Notes under the pieces: model-generated
Database searches by the model: none
The model's input: the letters and a program-made list of their open reading frames with translations, nothing else
What the model was told of the DNA's origin: nothing
From: Symbiodinium natans
Lineage: Eukaryota; Sar; Dinophyceae; Suessiales; Symbiodiniaceae
Assembly (NCBI GenBank): GCA_905221605.1
Contig: CAJNDS010002186.1
Coordinates: forward strand, 191,001 to 255,000
DNA length: 64,000 nt
Direction: 5' to 3'
Translations under genes and position numbers: made by a program
Shown here: in pieces, positions 36,720-47,600 of the stretch
Layout of the letters: each line of letters opens with the position of its first letter
Numbering within the stretch: the first letter of the stretch is position 1

Positions 36720-37410
36720 GTTGGCTTAAGCGGCCATAGCTTCTATGTTCAAGTCCGCTTTGCTCAACCTTCTTGCAGGCTGCAGGCCCCTGCATTAGCC
36801 GACATCTGTATGCAGCTTCACTCTGGTGGAAGAATCAAATCCATGGAGCTCCGCGAACGGGTCCCGGGCATCCAGCCAAGGCCTGACAAATCCTACTTTC
36901 TCCCCCCGCCTGGGCGCGAATGACAACTGCCTCTCGACATCGCTCTTCAATTGTACTGCTTGACATCTCTATCACGCGTTCTCTGGTTCGTGTCGTGCTG
37001 GCCGACCATTCTTCATTCTTCTCTGTCGCCAGTGGCATTTTCTCCAAGCTCCGGGCGGTCCCGGAAGCGGAAGTTTTTGAACGCAGCCACAGCCAGGCCC
37101 ACACCCAGGACGGCCGCCTCAAATTGACACTGAAGAGGGCTGAAGAGGGGTGAAAACAAGCAAAGACTGCCAAAGAATGCAACGAATGCTCGGGCAGAGA
37201 CTCGCAAGGGAGAAGTGGAGAAGGAGGAGAAGAAGGAGAGAAACAAGAATCAAAGAGGAGAAGTGTGAAAACACACGGCAAAGAGATGCAAAGTGCAAAC
37301 CGCTGGGCCGGTGGCAAACAAAACGAACGTCAGGGCGCCGCCGAAGGAGAAGAGCAGGTCCGAATCCTTCTCTGAGTAGATTCTGAGTAGGTTGCCGTAG
37401 GCATGAAGCA
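36720..37410. other. Spacer downstream of the thaumatin-like gene
   Basis: A minus-strand frame near 37125-37010 (FEAAVLGVGLAVAAFKNFRF) has one hydrophobic stretch and could be a membrane-anchor exon of the thaumatin-like gene, since its last visible exon ends in a good GT donor. Purine-rich sequence lies at 37200-37270. Confidence 0.3.
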
Positions 37411-37419
37411 GATATCTAT

Positions 37420-40400
37420 GGTAAGGCGACCCAACGCACCTTGACCTCCTCGAGCTTCTCGAACTTCTGCTCCGTCAACGGGATGCCAGGGCACATGAAC
37501 GTGAGCCTGTACTGGCCTGGAGATTGGCATAGCTTGGCATGGCCCGGATGTGCCTGTATGAGAATTAACTTTGAAAGCTCTTTGAGCCCAGTCTTTGAGC
37601 CCAGGACCATATGTGCAGCGCATTAAGCCCTGGCCTGTTTTCCACTTGCACCACTTTCATCGACACAGGCGCATGACTCGAATGACGCAAGTGCAAGAAG
37701 TAGCATCCCTGCGCTGACCATCATCGTAGGCGAAGGCGTACACACCAGGGCAGAACTGGTGCACCGTCTGCCACGGATGCATACGTCGACGTTTTGCAAG
37801 CCCGAACCCGACACACGTGCTCACATGAGATTCACACCAAACCCTGCTGCCTGGACGTACTTTGTTTGCGGCAAGGGCCCGGCATTGCAGGTTCCGGAAT
37901 TTTCCGGCGGCGTGGTACAGCCTCGCGCGCAGCTGAACACAACACGCTTTTTGACTATTGAATATACACATCAACAGCGACGGCCAGCGGAGTCCACAGA
38001 GAACAGCTGGTGTTCTCATGACGGCTGCTTGCAGAGGTTTTATTAAAGGGGGCCCACAAGCTGTATTCACATCACCAGGCGCTAGATCCCAAAATCATGG
38101 CTCCAAATAATTATGTCAAACAAATCGCCACCAGCAGTGCCGAAAACATGGCTAAGTACAAGCACACCGAGGGAACCCCCCCAGGGCGCGTGTCACCTCC
38201 AAAAAATTGACATGTCCACCTTGAGGAACTAGTATACTCACTGGTCAAATACTGAACGAATACATTCTGGGTTCTTCGTGAGAAGCAGAACCAGGGCTTT
38301 GGAGGTTAAAACTGCTTGTCCTCCAAGATCTTTGCTTGTCTTCTCGAGGAGGCCGACTGGGGAGTGCGAACATACTTGAAAGTGTCAGCTCCTGCTGTAG
38401 GCGGAGCTCCTTCGTGTTGGAGGAGTTGGGAGTTACTGTTGAAACAAGTGCATTCGTGGTTTGTGATTCTGTGTCTGTGGAACCGGATTCTGCGGTCTTT
38501 TTTGCCATCGGCCCCAGCAGCTGCTGTGCTGTGCATAAGGCCAGCAGCTTCAAGGGCAACGCATTCTCTAAGGCGCAGGCAGTACTTGGTCACATCTGGG
38601 TCCATGCGGGTCTTCCCCTGGGCCTGCAAGAGAAAGGCTGCAGCTCGTTGCAGTCTTTGTTACGCTCCCCTTGCACGTGGCATCCAACCTGCCCGTTGTT
38701 CCACTTGGGGTCAATCAGCTTCAGGCATGGAGCGTAACAACCTGAGGCTTGTCAAACTCTCCGTCAGAAGTCTTACCAGTCTTGCCTTCTCCAATTTGGC
38801 AGCAAACGTCTTGATATTCTGGGAAGGCCGTCTGAAATGTTTGTTGGGAGCTCTGCCAAACTGCGTAGAGTGGTTCCTCGTTTTGTGGGCTCTGCTCTCG
38901 GTTACCTGATTAGAACACAAGCTGACTGAAGTACAGCAACTTGAAGAGTGTGCTCACAGCTGCACAGTTTGAATACATTTGGGCACACCATCCCTGCATT
39001 GGTTTTGATAGCGCCCTTGGGGAGAGGGAGAGAGAGAGAGTGAGAGAGTGAGAGAGTGAGAGAGTGAGAGAGTGAGAGAGTGAGAGAGTGAGAGAGTGAG
39101 AGAGTGAGAGAGTGAGAGAGTGAGAGAGTGAGAGAGTGGGAGAGTGAGAGAGTGAGAGAGTGAGAGAGTGAGAGAGTGAGAGAGTGAGAGAGTGAGAGAG
39201 TGAGAGAGTGAGAGAGTGAGAGAGTGAGAGAGTGAGAGAGTGAGAGAGTGAGAGAGTGAGAGAGTGAGAGAGTGAGAGAGGGAGAGAGGGAGAGTGAGAG
39301 AGTGAGAGAGTGAGAGAGTGAGAGAGTGAGAGAGTGAGAGAGTGAGAGAGTGAGAGAGTGAGAGAGTGAGAGAGTGCGAGAGTGAGAGAGTGAGAGAGTG
39401 AGAGAGTGAGAGAGCGAGAGAGCGAGAGAGTGAGAGAGTGAGAGAGTGAGAGAGTGAGAGAGTGAGAGAGTGAGAGAGTGAGAGAGTGAGAGAGTGAGAG
39501 AGTGAGAGAGTGAGAGAGTGAGAGAGTGAGAGAGTGAGAGAGTGAGAGAGTGAGAGAGTGAGAGAGTGAGAGAGGGAGAGGGAGAGGGAGAGGGAGGGAG
39601 AACGCACTTGTTCATGGCTGAAGCCCTGGACCGACGGGCTTGTTGATCTTGGGGTTGATCGCCTCTCAAGATCTCTGCGAAAGGTGCTCTTGCAACCACT
39701 GTTGGCTGACACTGCTGAAACACCTTGGAGAGTTCTTGAAAGTTGTGTGGTTTGCCTGCATGTTGGTGGGTCCCTTGCCCAGGTTGTCGTCGACCGGGCA
39801 CTTGTCCACAGAGAGACCGCTGCAATCCAAGCTTGTGACAGGTTGAGGCGCCTGGCACAGGCACAATCTCAATCTCCGAATCTGCTCTTTGTGTCAAATT
39901 TTGTCAACTCCTTCCATATTCTTCCCTTCGTCCCTTCCTCGTTCCTTTCATCCCTCAGCAGGCGCGCCTGCCCAGTGCACTGCCCGGAAACTATGTCCAG
40001 CTTGAAAGGCAGCGTGAAGCCATCGACCAAGCTCATGTCAATGAAGTCACAGCCAGCCTCAACAGTGAGGTGGCGGCTTCTTCACCGTAGAAATGTTTCA
40101 GAAATCGCTGCTCCAATGAAAAACAACAGCCCACAACACTTCGCAGTGTCTTGCTCGCTCAAGGGAAGATGTTGGACCAAGACAGTATGCAGGGGCGTTG
40201 ACATCTGCGGAGATGCAGCAGCTACTCATTAGTCTCTACGTAAGCGCAGCTTCTGCACCACCAGGTGTGAGAGCTTCTAGGGCATGAGCCATTTGGGCAG
40301 GATTGGCGGGATTGCACGGCTCCCCCTGCACCGCATTGCACAATTTTCAAGCACAAGGCCTTCTACTAGTCACTAGTCTGCAGCAGCTTTGCCATTCGCA

Positions 40401-41290
40401 ACATGTTTGCAACAGCTTGCACGGGCGAATCCCCACCTTCTTGCCCCAGGTGGCCTGGCAGGTGCCAAGACAACCTACCATCTCCTACTCCTACTCACCT
40501 TCAGGACACGTGCTCGCCTCAAACTTGGTGTCGATTGGCGGCTGGCACAGAGAGTAGTCGGGCTTCAGCTGATTCTTGGCCACGGCCAGCGTCGAGAGGA
40601 AAAGGGGGAGGTATGAGGAAGGCGTAACTGAGGCTGCCACACAGTGCTGTCCAGGACCGCCCGAACCACCCAACATGCAGTTGTTCCTCACGACAGCTGC
40701 TGTGCCCGCTGGGCCGCATCGCCGAAGTCAGGCGTATGCACAGGGCTGAGCGGCTGAGCGGCTGAGCGGCTGAGCCCCGCACCCATCCTGATCACAACCC
40801 ATCTTTGGCCAGTAGCGTGCTCCAGCAAGCTGGTCAGTCTCAGTCTCGTCGAAAATCATGTTGCCTTTTTGGCCCGTAATGAGACCGCAGCTTCCATCAG
40901 CTCTGCCCATCACGCAGAGAGGGTGTCAGAGACAGACTCAGGTGGTGCACTGTCTGAACCGTGCCTAAAGGTGGAATAGCGTGGTTGATGGGTCCGGGCC
41001 TGGGCGTTGAGGACTGAGTACACAACGTCAGAAAGACTTTTGGCGGATCATTGGCTGCTGCCAGCTCAAAGGCACTGAGCACGCAACCCAATCCCAACCT
41101 CAGCTTTGAATGCGCATCTCTCCAAATGCAAAGTCAAGCTTACTCGACAAGTGCAGCTTGTGTGCGTTGGCCAGGTGTGCGATCCAAATTGTCTCATGAG
41201 GACAGCCGTTGACGATCTCAAGGCGAGGTATTCCTGCCTTGGGGCACGGCTTGGCAGCAAAAACTGCGAAAAAGAAATGCTGCGCCCGGG
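37420..41290 (-). CDS. Thaumatin-like protein, multi-exon
   Basis: Secreted beta-sandwich family (PR-5/GH64-related). Exons in order: about 41290-41150, PRLEIVNGCPHETIWIAHLA, the N-terminal strand with the first cysteine; about 40913-40783, LAGARYWPKMGCDQDG, joined by a GT intron to 40686-40518, NNCMLGGSGGPGQHC and LCQPPIDTKFE; a GC intron (40517-40058) to the signature CDFIDMSLVDGFTLPFKLDI; near 39850, LDCSGLSVDKCPVDDNLGKG; near 38742, CYAPCLKLIDPKWNNGQ; near 38625, GKTRMDPDVTKYC; near 37780, VHQFCPGVYAFAYDDG; near 37535-37440, YRLTFMCPGIPLTEQKFEKL. The cysteine pattern and the acidic cleft residues of the family are visible. No signal peptide exon was found. Its function (glucan binding or hydrolysis, defence) is inferred from the family. 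An intron holds the 580-bp octamer array. Confidence 0.85.
39020..39600. repeat. (GAGAGAGT)n octanucleotide array
   Basis: About 580 bp of the 8-bp unit with few variants (GAGAGAGG, GAGAGAGC), ending in GAGGGA units. It lies in an intron of the thaumatin-like gene between the exons near 39850 and 38742. Because 8 is not a multiple of 3 but stops are absent, it creates 250-330 codon false ORFs. Confidence 0.97.
40744..40775. repeat. (GCTGAGCG)n octamer, four copies
   Basis: Lies in the short intron just after the GT donor at 40782 of the thaumatin-like gene. Confidence 0.9.
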
Positions 41291-41299
41291 GCGTGGGCG

Positions 41300-42690
41300 T
41301 GAACAAGAATCGGAGTAGAGGTGGCCAGAAAGAAGAGCTTCGCCATGGCGTGGGTGCTTTTGTACATAGTACAATTTTACACAATTTTACAGGCTTTTCG
41401 AGATAAGGAAGAAGCTGCTTGTGAGCTTTGCCTGTGCGTGCGGTTGTGTCAGGAAGGCTTCCAGTTGATCTCAAGCTAAATGGCTGGGATGATGAGGGAT
41501 GAGAGAAGTTGAAAGTGACGGCGGCCGCAACATCAACGCACGCCTGACCTGCGTCTCAAAGACATCCTCGAAGATGGGCTCCTCGTATCCATCTATCTCA
41601 CCTGAGGCGAGCGCAGGCGGGAGCTACTTCCCCCAAGGCCCAGCGAGCAAAGCTTCTGCCGGCCTTGCTCCGCCTCCGCCTCCGCCTCGAGTTCGTCGAA
41701 GACCCGTGCCCTGCTTCGGAAATCGAATGGTAAATCTCGACAGCAACCGAAAATGACAGAAAGCAACCCGCTCATTGCGACACAAGCGGCGCGACGGCTC
41801 GGAACATCTCACCGTGTTCTCACCGCGCTCAGGACATCCAAGCCGAGCTCAAGCTCACAAATTGCGAGGGCATCGGATACTTGCACTCACACCGCTTCAC
41901 CGTGTTGCAGCTTATGGCATCGTGCTGATTTACACATACTTACACCATGCTTTGGTATACGTGCAGGTGCAGGGACATGCCGGTCGGGATAAGGTTCTGC
42001 TGACAGCGTTGCCCAGTGTGGACCAAGCAGAAGGCAGGGCAGCTGGAGCCACAAGCGAAAGTAATGCTGAAGCCGTCACAAGCAGCGCCTGGGTCATGCA
42101 ACAAACACCAGAACCTTGAACCGAATGCCCTGTTGCCTAGGCCACTAGGCTCTTGCTGTACATGTTGGCGCCCTGATTGAAGTCAGAGTCAGAGCACATA
42201 GACGGGATGTGTTTGCATCACCATCGTGTCATCTTCTTGTGGTGCAGTCGTAAACAGAAGACGCCAACAGTGAGCCAACACTGTAACATGAATCGACGGC
42301 ACAACTGCGCCGTATGTGAGAGTTAAGAAGACGAGACTGGAGCTAAAATCGAAATCGAACTCCCACTTTTGGGGACGATCGAGCTGATCCTCCCTGTGCA
42401 CTGCTGCAAGGTGCAGCTCGGAGTGTAAGAGCGCAACATAGCTTACAAGTACGAAGTCTTAAGACGTAAGCCACTCACCAAGTCATCGATGAGGTTCACT
42501 GGCTGTAGTACCACCTAGGTATCCACTCATGCCGAACCAGGTCCCTTGACATCCCCTCTGTTGATCACTCGATATCTTTCTGAATATGCTGCCAACTCGT
42601 TGCACACTTTAATCATTCTTTTCTCGATCCTTCCCCGAATCCCTTCTAATTTGGAACATGTTCTTGGTTCGGCAGGGCAGGCTCCCTATA
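41300..42690. other. Spacer upstream of the thaumatin-like gene
   Basis: Probably includes its first exon. A minus-strand frame near 41705-41640 (FDELEAEAEAEQGRQKL) is charged but may be low-complexity (GGAGGCGGAGGC). No exon is firmly supported. Confidence 0.35.
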
Positions 42691-42696
42691 TCTCTC

Positions 42697-42719
42697 TGAT
42701 TGATTGATTGATTGATTGA
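42697..42719. repeat. (GATT)n tetranucleotide
   Basis: Five GATT units in a spacer. Confidence 0.9.
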
Positions 42720-42793
42720 CTGCCTGTGGGCGCGAACGCCCTTGCGTCTGCAAGGCAACAGAGGCTGCCCCAAGCTGTACGAGAGGCGACAGC

Positions 42794-42930
42794 CTATATC
42801 TCTCTAAGCACTGTCACTTCCTGAGTTTCCTGCCACACCAAGGGTTGATCTTGTGGAGTGGTAGGCGTCCATCGGAGCTCTCCCTTTGCTCGGGCTCTCA
42901 CGACGGCCTGCCAGGAGCTAAGAATGGAAT
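42794..42930 (-). CDS. Candidate unrecognised exon
   Basis: Reads SWQAVVRARAKGELRWTPTT and QDQPLVWQETQEVTVLREI to a stop at 42794. Looks coding; family unknown. Confidence 0.25.
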
Positions 42931-43039
42931 GGAATTCGCCTCGGCTTCCTGCCGAGAAGCGTCTGGAACAAGCAGACCCGGATCGGGCCTCCTTCCCCCT
43001 AACCCAACCCTTCCTCCCATGCCAAATCTTCTGACGCCA

Positions 43040-43064
43040 CCCCCCCCCCCCCCCCCCCCCCCCC
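43040..43064. repeat. Poly-C tract (25 C) with C-rich continuation
   Basis: A second CCCCCA-rich tract lies at 43158-43245. Both would be G-rich in minus-strand transcripts. Confidence 0.95.
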
Positions 43065-43380
43065 TGTGGGACCCCCCCAATCCCTTGGAGGAGCTGCAAA
43101 CCGCTGCCGTGGAGGGTCCCGCTTGTCGGTGGCTCCTACAGGGGAGTGCCTCAAAAACCCCCCCCACCCCCCCCCACCCCCCCACCCCCCTCCCACCCCC
43201 CCCCCACCCCCCACCCCACCCCACCCCCCCCCCCACCCCTCCCGAAACCCTCTTTCCTCCTTTCCTGTCCTGGGGCCGGCCCGGCTGCCGAGGCGGCGCG
43301 CGCAAGCGTTTACAATTATGTGGAATTATCCTCTGACGCTGGAAGCCTTGCCTCGTCATCCACGTACCAGCGCCTCGGCT

Positions 43381-43590
43381 TCAGTTGCATTTTGTTCGTG
43401 CGCTTGTCACAGCAGCTCTGGTGACCCTGATCCAATGGCACACCATGGCTTCTTGCCAGATTCCCAAACGCTGGCAAAGAGTCTGGAGCCACCAGACAGC
43501 TCGCGCATCTTGAGACAAGGGAACCACTGTATATTGGCCCGTGTTGAGTGTGACGTGGCAGCGATCATTTTGCACCTGGCTGCTCAATGA
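43381..43590 (-). CDS. Candidate unrecognised exon
   Basis: Reads QVQNDRCHVTLNTGQYTVVP, then WWLQTLCQRLGIWQEAMVCH. Protein-like composition with no low complexity. No family or splice partner recognised. Confidence 0.3.
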   Translation of the reverse strand, partial: SLSSQVQNDRCHVTLNTGQYTVVPLSQDARAVWWLQTLCQRLGIWQEAMVCHWIRVTRAAVTSARTKCN

Positions 43591-43639
43591 CGACATCACG
43601 AGAAGAGTGTCATCAGGAAGAAACATGCAGTATTGTCGA

Positions 43640-44630
43640 AGTCATGTGACAATGAAAATGCTGCATGCTGTGGAAAGTAGGACGTGGGCCAAGTAGACAC
43701 AGCGGTATGCATCGCACCAACCACCCTGCAGACCAGACAATGTCATAGAGAGCGCCGGCCTCAGCCCAACCGAAGAGCCGCGTTCTTGAGCAGAAACGAT
43801 AATATGTACACTTTCTCTGCATTGCAAGCGTAGTCGTACATCAATGTAGAATCGTACTGGTACACACTGGGTACACACTTTGAGGCCAACACGGCAATGC
43901 CCAGGCATCGGTCCAAGCCGATGGTGCGTGGTGAGCCTTGCAGATGGAACAGCCCATGGGGCACTTGCAAAAGCCTTGACGTTGAAATGTGTTGAATCAA
44001 GTTACAACCTTATAACCTTGCCTGCGCTGCCTGCGCAGTGCCGGCAGGGCAGAAGACGGGGGCCTCTGGATCCAACCTCCGTGCAGCCGAGGTTGGATTC
44101 GCCGAATCCGTGTGGCCGACCGGCGTTCAGACAAATTCGGGTGGCATCTGCGAAGCAGTGTGGTGGAAAATGGGGAGAGCGCAGGAAGTGCTGCAGGCTT
44201 GCAACGTCGACAGTCTTTAAAGGTCCATTGCCATATAGGACTTGTGTTGGCGCAGCTTCTGCTGGTCTCTCTTGGCTGGGCTGCCGAGGCGGGCACGCGA
44301 AGCGCTCACAATGTTCGGACTTCGTTGCTGGGAGCCCGGACTGGCGCTTGAGGCCTGGAAAGAGATCTGCGAGCAGACGAGGCCTCAGCTTTAGATGATT
44401 TCGCATCTTCCCCCTGCTTCTGACCCGCAATGACCCACACCAATGGCTCTGTTCACCATTTCTCGTGCTGCGCGCTGGCTGCTGATCCTGGCCCTCACCA
44501 GAGTTCTGGGCAACGCAGAGAAGGAGTAACCCTTCGATCAGTGCTCTTTGGCAACTGGGACCACAAAAGATATTTAGCAGCATTTTAATGCAAAGAACGA
44601 TAAAAGAGAGGCACAAAGGTGCCGGCAAAG
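43640..44630. other. Spacer downstream of the aminotransferase
   Basis: A 208-codon minus-strand frame (44628-44002) is open, but its composition (Cys, Arg, His and Pro scattered, no motif) does not look like protein. No exon called. Confidence 0.4.
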
Positions 44631-44634
44631 AGGG

Positions 44635-47600
44635 TCAGGGCGCCGATTCCAGTGCTGCCAGCGCATCGGAGAGTGCACCCTCCAATCGGTCGAAGATCTC
44701 ATTGACATCTGCGGCACTCACCTCAGTAGCCGTCCATAAGACTTCATTAATTAAGGTATTAAGGCTGATACTCACTCCAGCTTCTTCATGTGAGAAGACA
44801 GATGAATGCCTCATTCTCAGCGAGGCCACAATAAGTGGAGGACAAATTGACACGACATCATGGGGAAGCGCCCGGACGATGAGCCCACGTTCCAGAGCAA
44901 ACTGCACGACTTTGGCCGCCACGGCACCTGGCAGCAAAGCACAACAGCATCAAGAAAGGCTTAAGGAAGCTCCTATGAATCTCCGAAGAGGGTGGACTGC
45001 CAAGGTGCGGCTGGCATCGTAAGGCTGCTTGGTTTCCTTCTCCTTCACCAGCTCAACTGCGCCGATGAGACCTGAGTGCAAAAACAAGCGAAAGGCTGAA
45101 ATCCATGGTTGGGACACAAAGTTTGAGCTGGGCGTTTATCAATGGGTTTGGGGCAGGGAAATGAAAGTTGGAGCACTCGAATTTAGGCTTTCGGGCCTTT
45201 CAAGCAAGAACAAGTCGGGCACTTCAACAGATTGGCAGCCACGTCGCCTATGCCGCGAGCATTGCCCACCAGCGGATGCGCTGAGAGGCCAAGAAGCCGC
45301 TGCTGAAAAAGAGGTGCCAGCTGCGTCACCTTCCTGCACACAACATGCCCCCACATCCTCCACACATGCGGGTCAATGCCCTCTCAACGCGGTGATATCA
45401 GCTAAATTTGTTCCACATGATGCTGAGTGCATATCAATTCAGTCATATCTCGAGTCCTAATATCCGCCAAGCAGCTCCAGAAGCTGGTCTCGCTCGAATA
45501 TCTCCAGCATCTTCAGCGCAACTGGGAGATTCGCGGTGCAATTGAACAGAACTCGGAACAGAACTCGGAACAGAGAACTCGGAACAGAACTCGTTACACC
45601 GAACTGTACACTTCAACGACCATCCAGAATTCCCTTCATCAAACTTCCATGCCTGCGCACGACACCGGGTGACCAGTGTAGGTGTACCCATGGCCAAAGA
45701 CTCCACCTGACACGCGCTGCGATTCTGCAAAATAACCAGCCGCGGCAGATGCTTCTATTTCGGGATCAACATCAATTCGTGGCAGACGTGAAAGATCTGC
45801 TGCAAACGCCATCTCGCTTCCACTTCGGGAAGAATATTGATTGCTGATGCTTTGCTTTGGCCGTAGGCTTCGCGTTACCAGCCGGCTTCGACTTGCTAGC
45901 GGGCGTAGCCTTGGCCAGTGTAACCTTGCTAACGGGCTTAGCCGTGTCCTGTCTATCTCTCCTTTTGCACACGGAGTCTTCTCCCGAGGCATCTTCGCGC
46001 TGTCGAAAAGAGTGCAGGGTAACACTCCGGATGAATCAACTTACCTTCGGTGTTGGACCAAACTCCAACTTGTCACTTCGAATCCAACAACATCTTGGCT
46101 TGCTAAAACCATCTTGCGCACCATCATCTTGTACGGTCAATACTCTGCCCGGGGCCCCTGGCAGTATGCCTGCACACGGTAGTGTCTGCCGGCAGTACTT
46201 TTCTACCTTCGCGCGCACCTACTTCAACCTGAGCGTCTGTGGGTCGAAAAACACCTGCGAAATAGTCGCCACCGTGAGCACATGCTTCGGGCTGTCATGT
46301 GAGGTCGACATGGCTGACAAATGCTAGCCGGATACTGTGCTACCGCATATGGAATCTTACAATTCTGCCAAAAGAGAGCGACAGTGAATGTCAAGAGCGA
46401 TTCTGAGACCGGGTGCCCCAACATGCGGGCCTCGACGCTCGGTGGAGGCCTCGATGGCTTCGTAGGCAAAGCGAGGGATGATGGCGGCCTCTATGTTCTG
46501 AATCGTGTACTAGTCTGAATCGTGTACTGTTACAATTTTTGTCTGCAAAACTCGTGTACAACTTTCCAAAAGACAAGAACAGCGAGTCCGAGGTGCACTG
46601 AGAGGCACGTACCCTGATGTGAGTTGCTTGGCGCAGCTCAGGAAATCCGCCTTCTGTTGAAACGCAGTGCAGCCCCACATCTGCCCAGTACGGCCAAAGC
46701 CGGTGATGACCTCATCACCAACGACCAGAACGTCGTACCTCTGCCCAATTGCGCCGGAGGACTACTGCACCCAGAAGGAAAGCACTGACAGCACGGCCCT
46801 TGCGGACAGGGCCTACATCAAATCGTACCTCTGTGAAAGCCCCTACTGCATCCCAAGGCCTACCAGATTTGGACCTCCGACACTTCCCAGCACTTCCGAA
46901 ACGCTCCGACCTTTCCCACCGGCTGCCGTGCCTCTCGCAGACCTCCCTCATCGCAGGGAAGTAGCCGGCCGGCCTCAGACCAATCCTTCTCACCCTTCTA
47001 CGGGACAATGTCTTCCTTCTTTGGCCTACCTAGTGAGCTGCCTTGTGCCCCCGCATCCAAGGAGCTGTGGAGAATTCACCCTGGTACGCTGATGGCACCC
47101 CATTGGCCCCAGGATGGTCTTTTTTGATTGCTTCCGAAAAAAATATGCTGGTTTGCTGTTTTCCTGACAAGGCACGGCAGGATCACCCCACCAGCGCCTT
47201 GTAGAGGCTCAGCAAAGAAGGCAGCCACCTCGTCTAGGATCCCTTGAAATATGAAAAGCAGAGGGTGGCTCTTCGTCTTCGACGTGACTTGCAGAAGCTC
47301 TCATGTTCTTCGCGTGTCGAGCCTGGTCCGGGCCCTCTTTGAGGATCGCTTCCTCAAGCTCCGCGGCCAGGCGCCGCACGAAGTCGGCCTCGGACTCGCC
47401 GTCTCGGCCGTAGCCTGAGATTCCAAGCCACAAATGAAAAGTCCAGTTGTGACGTGCAAGAGTTGCAAGGGTGGGGACCTCATGCTTTTGCAGCTGGAGT
47501 AGCGCAGCAGTGCAGTCAGCTAATGGAGGGGGACTCGGGGTGAAGTCACCGCTCCTTGTAGTCAGCTAAGTGGCGGTAAAAGGATGGGCAGCTGACATGC

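Noticed and set aside
38316-38909. 197-codon plus-strand ORF
   Set aside because: Antisense to thaumatin-like exons near 38742 and 38625.
38902-39897. 331-codon minus-strand ORF
   Set aside because: Most of it is translation of the GAGAGAGT array as Ser-Leu-His repeats; only the flanks contain real thaumatin-like exon sequence, in another frame.
42716-43336. 206-codon plus-strand ORF
   Set aside because: Depends on poly-C tracts giving Pro runs; no domain, and the opposite strand carries the candidate exons.
44002-44628. 208-codon minus-strand ORF downstream of the aminotransferase
   Set aside because: No motif or natural composition; likely chance opening in GC-rich DNA.
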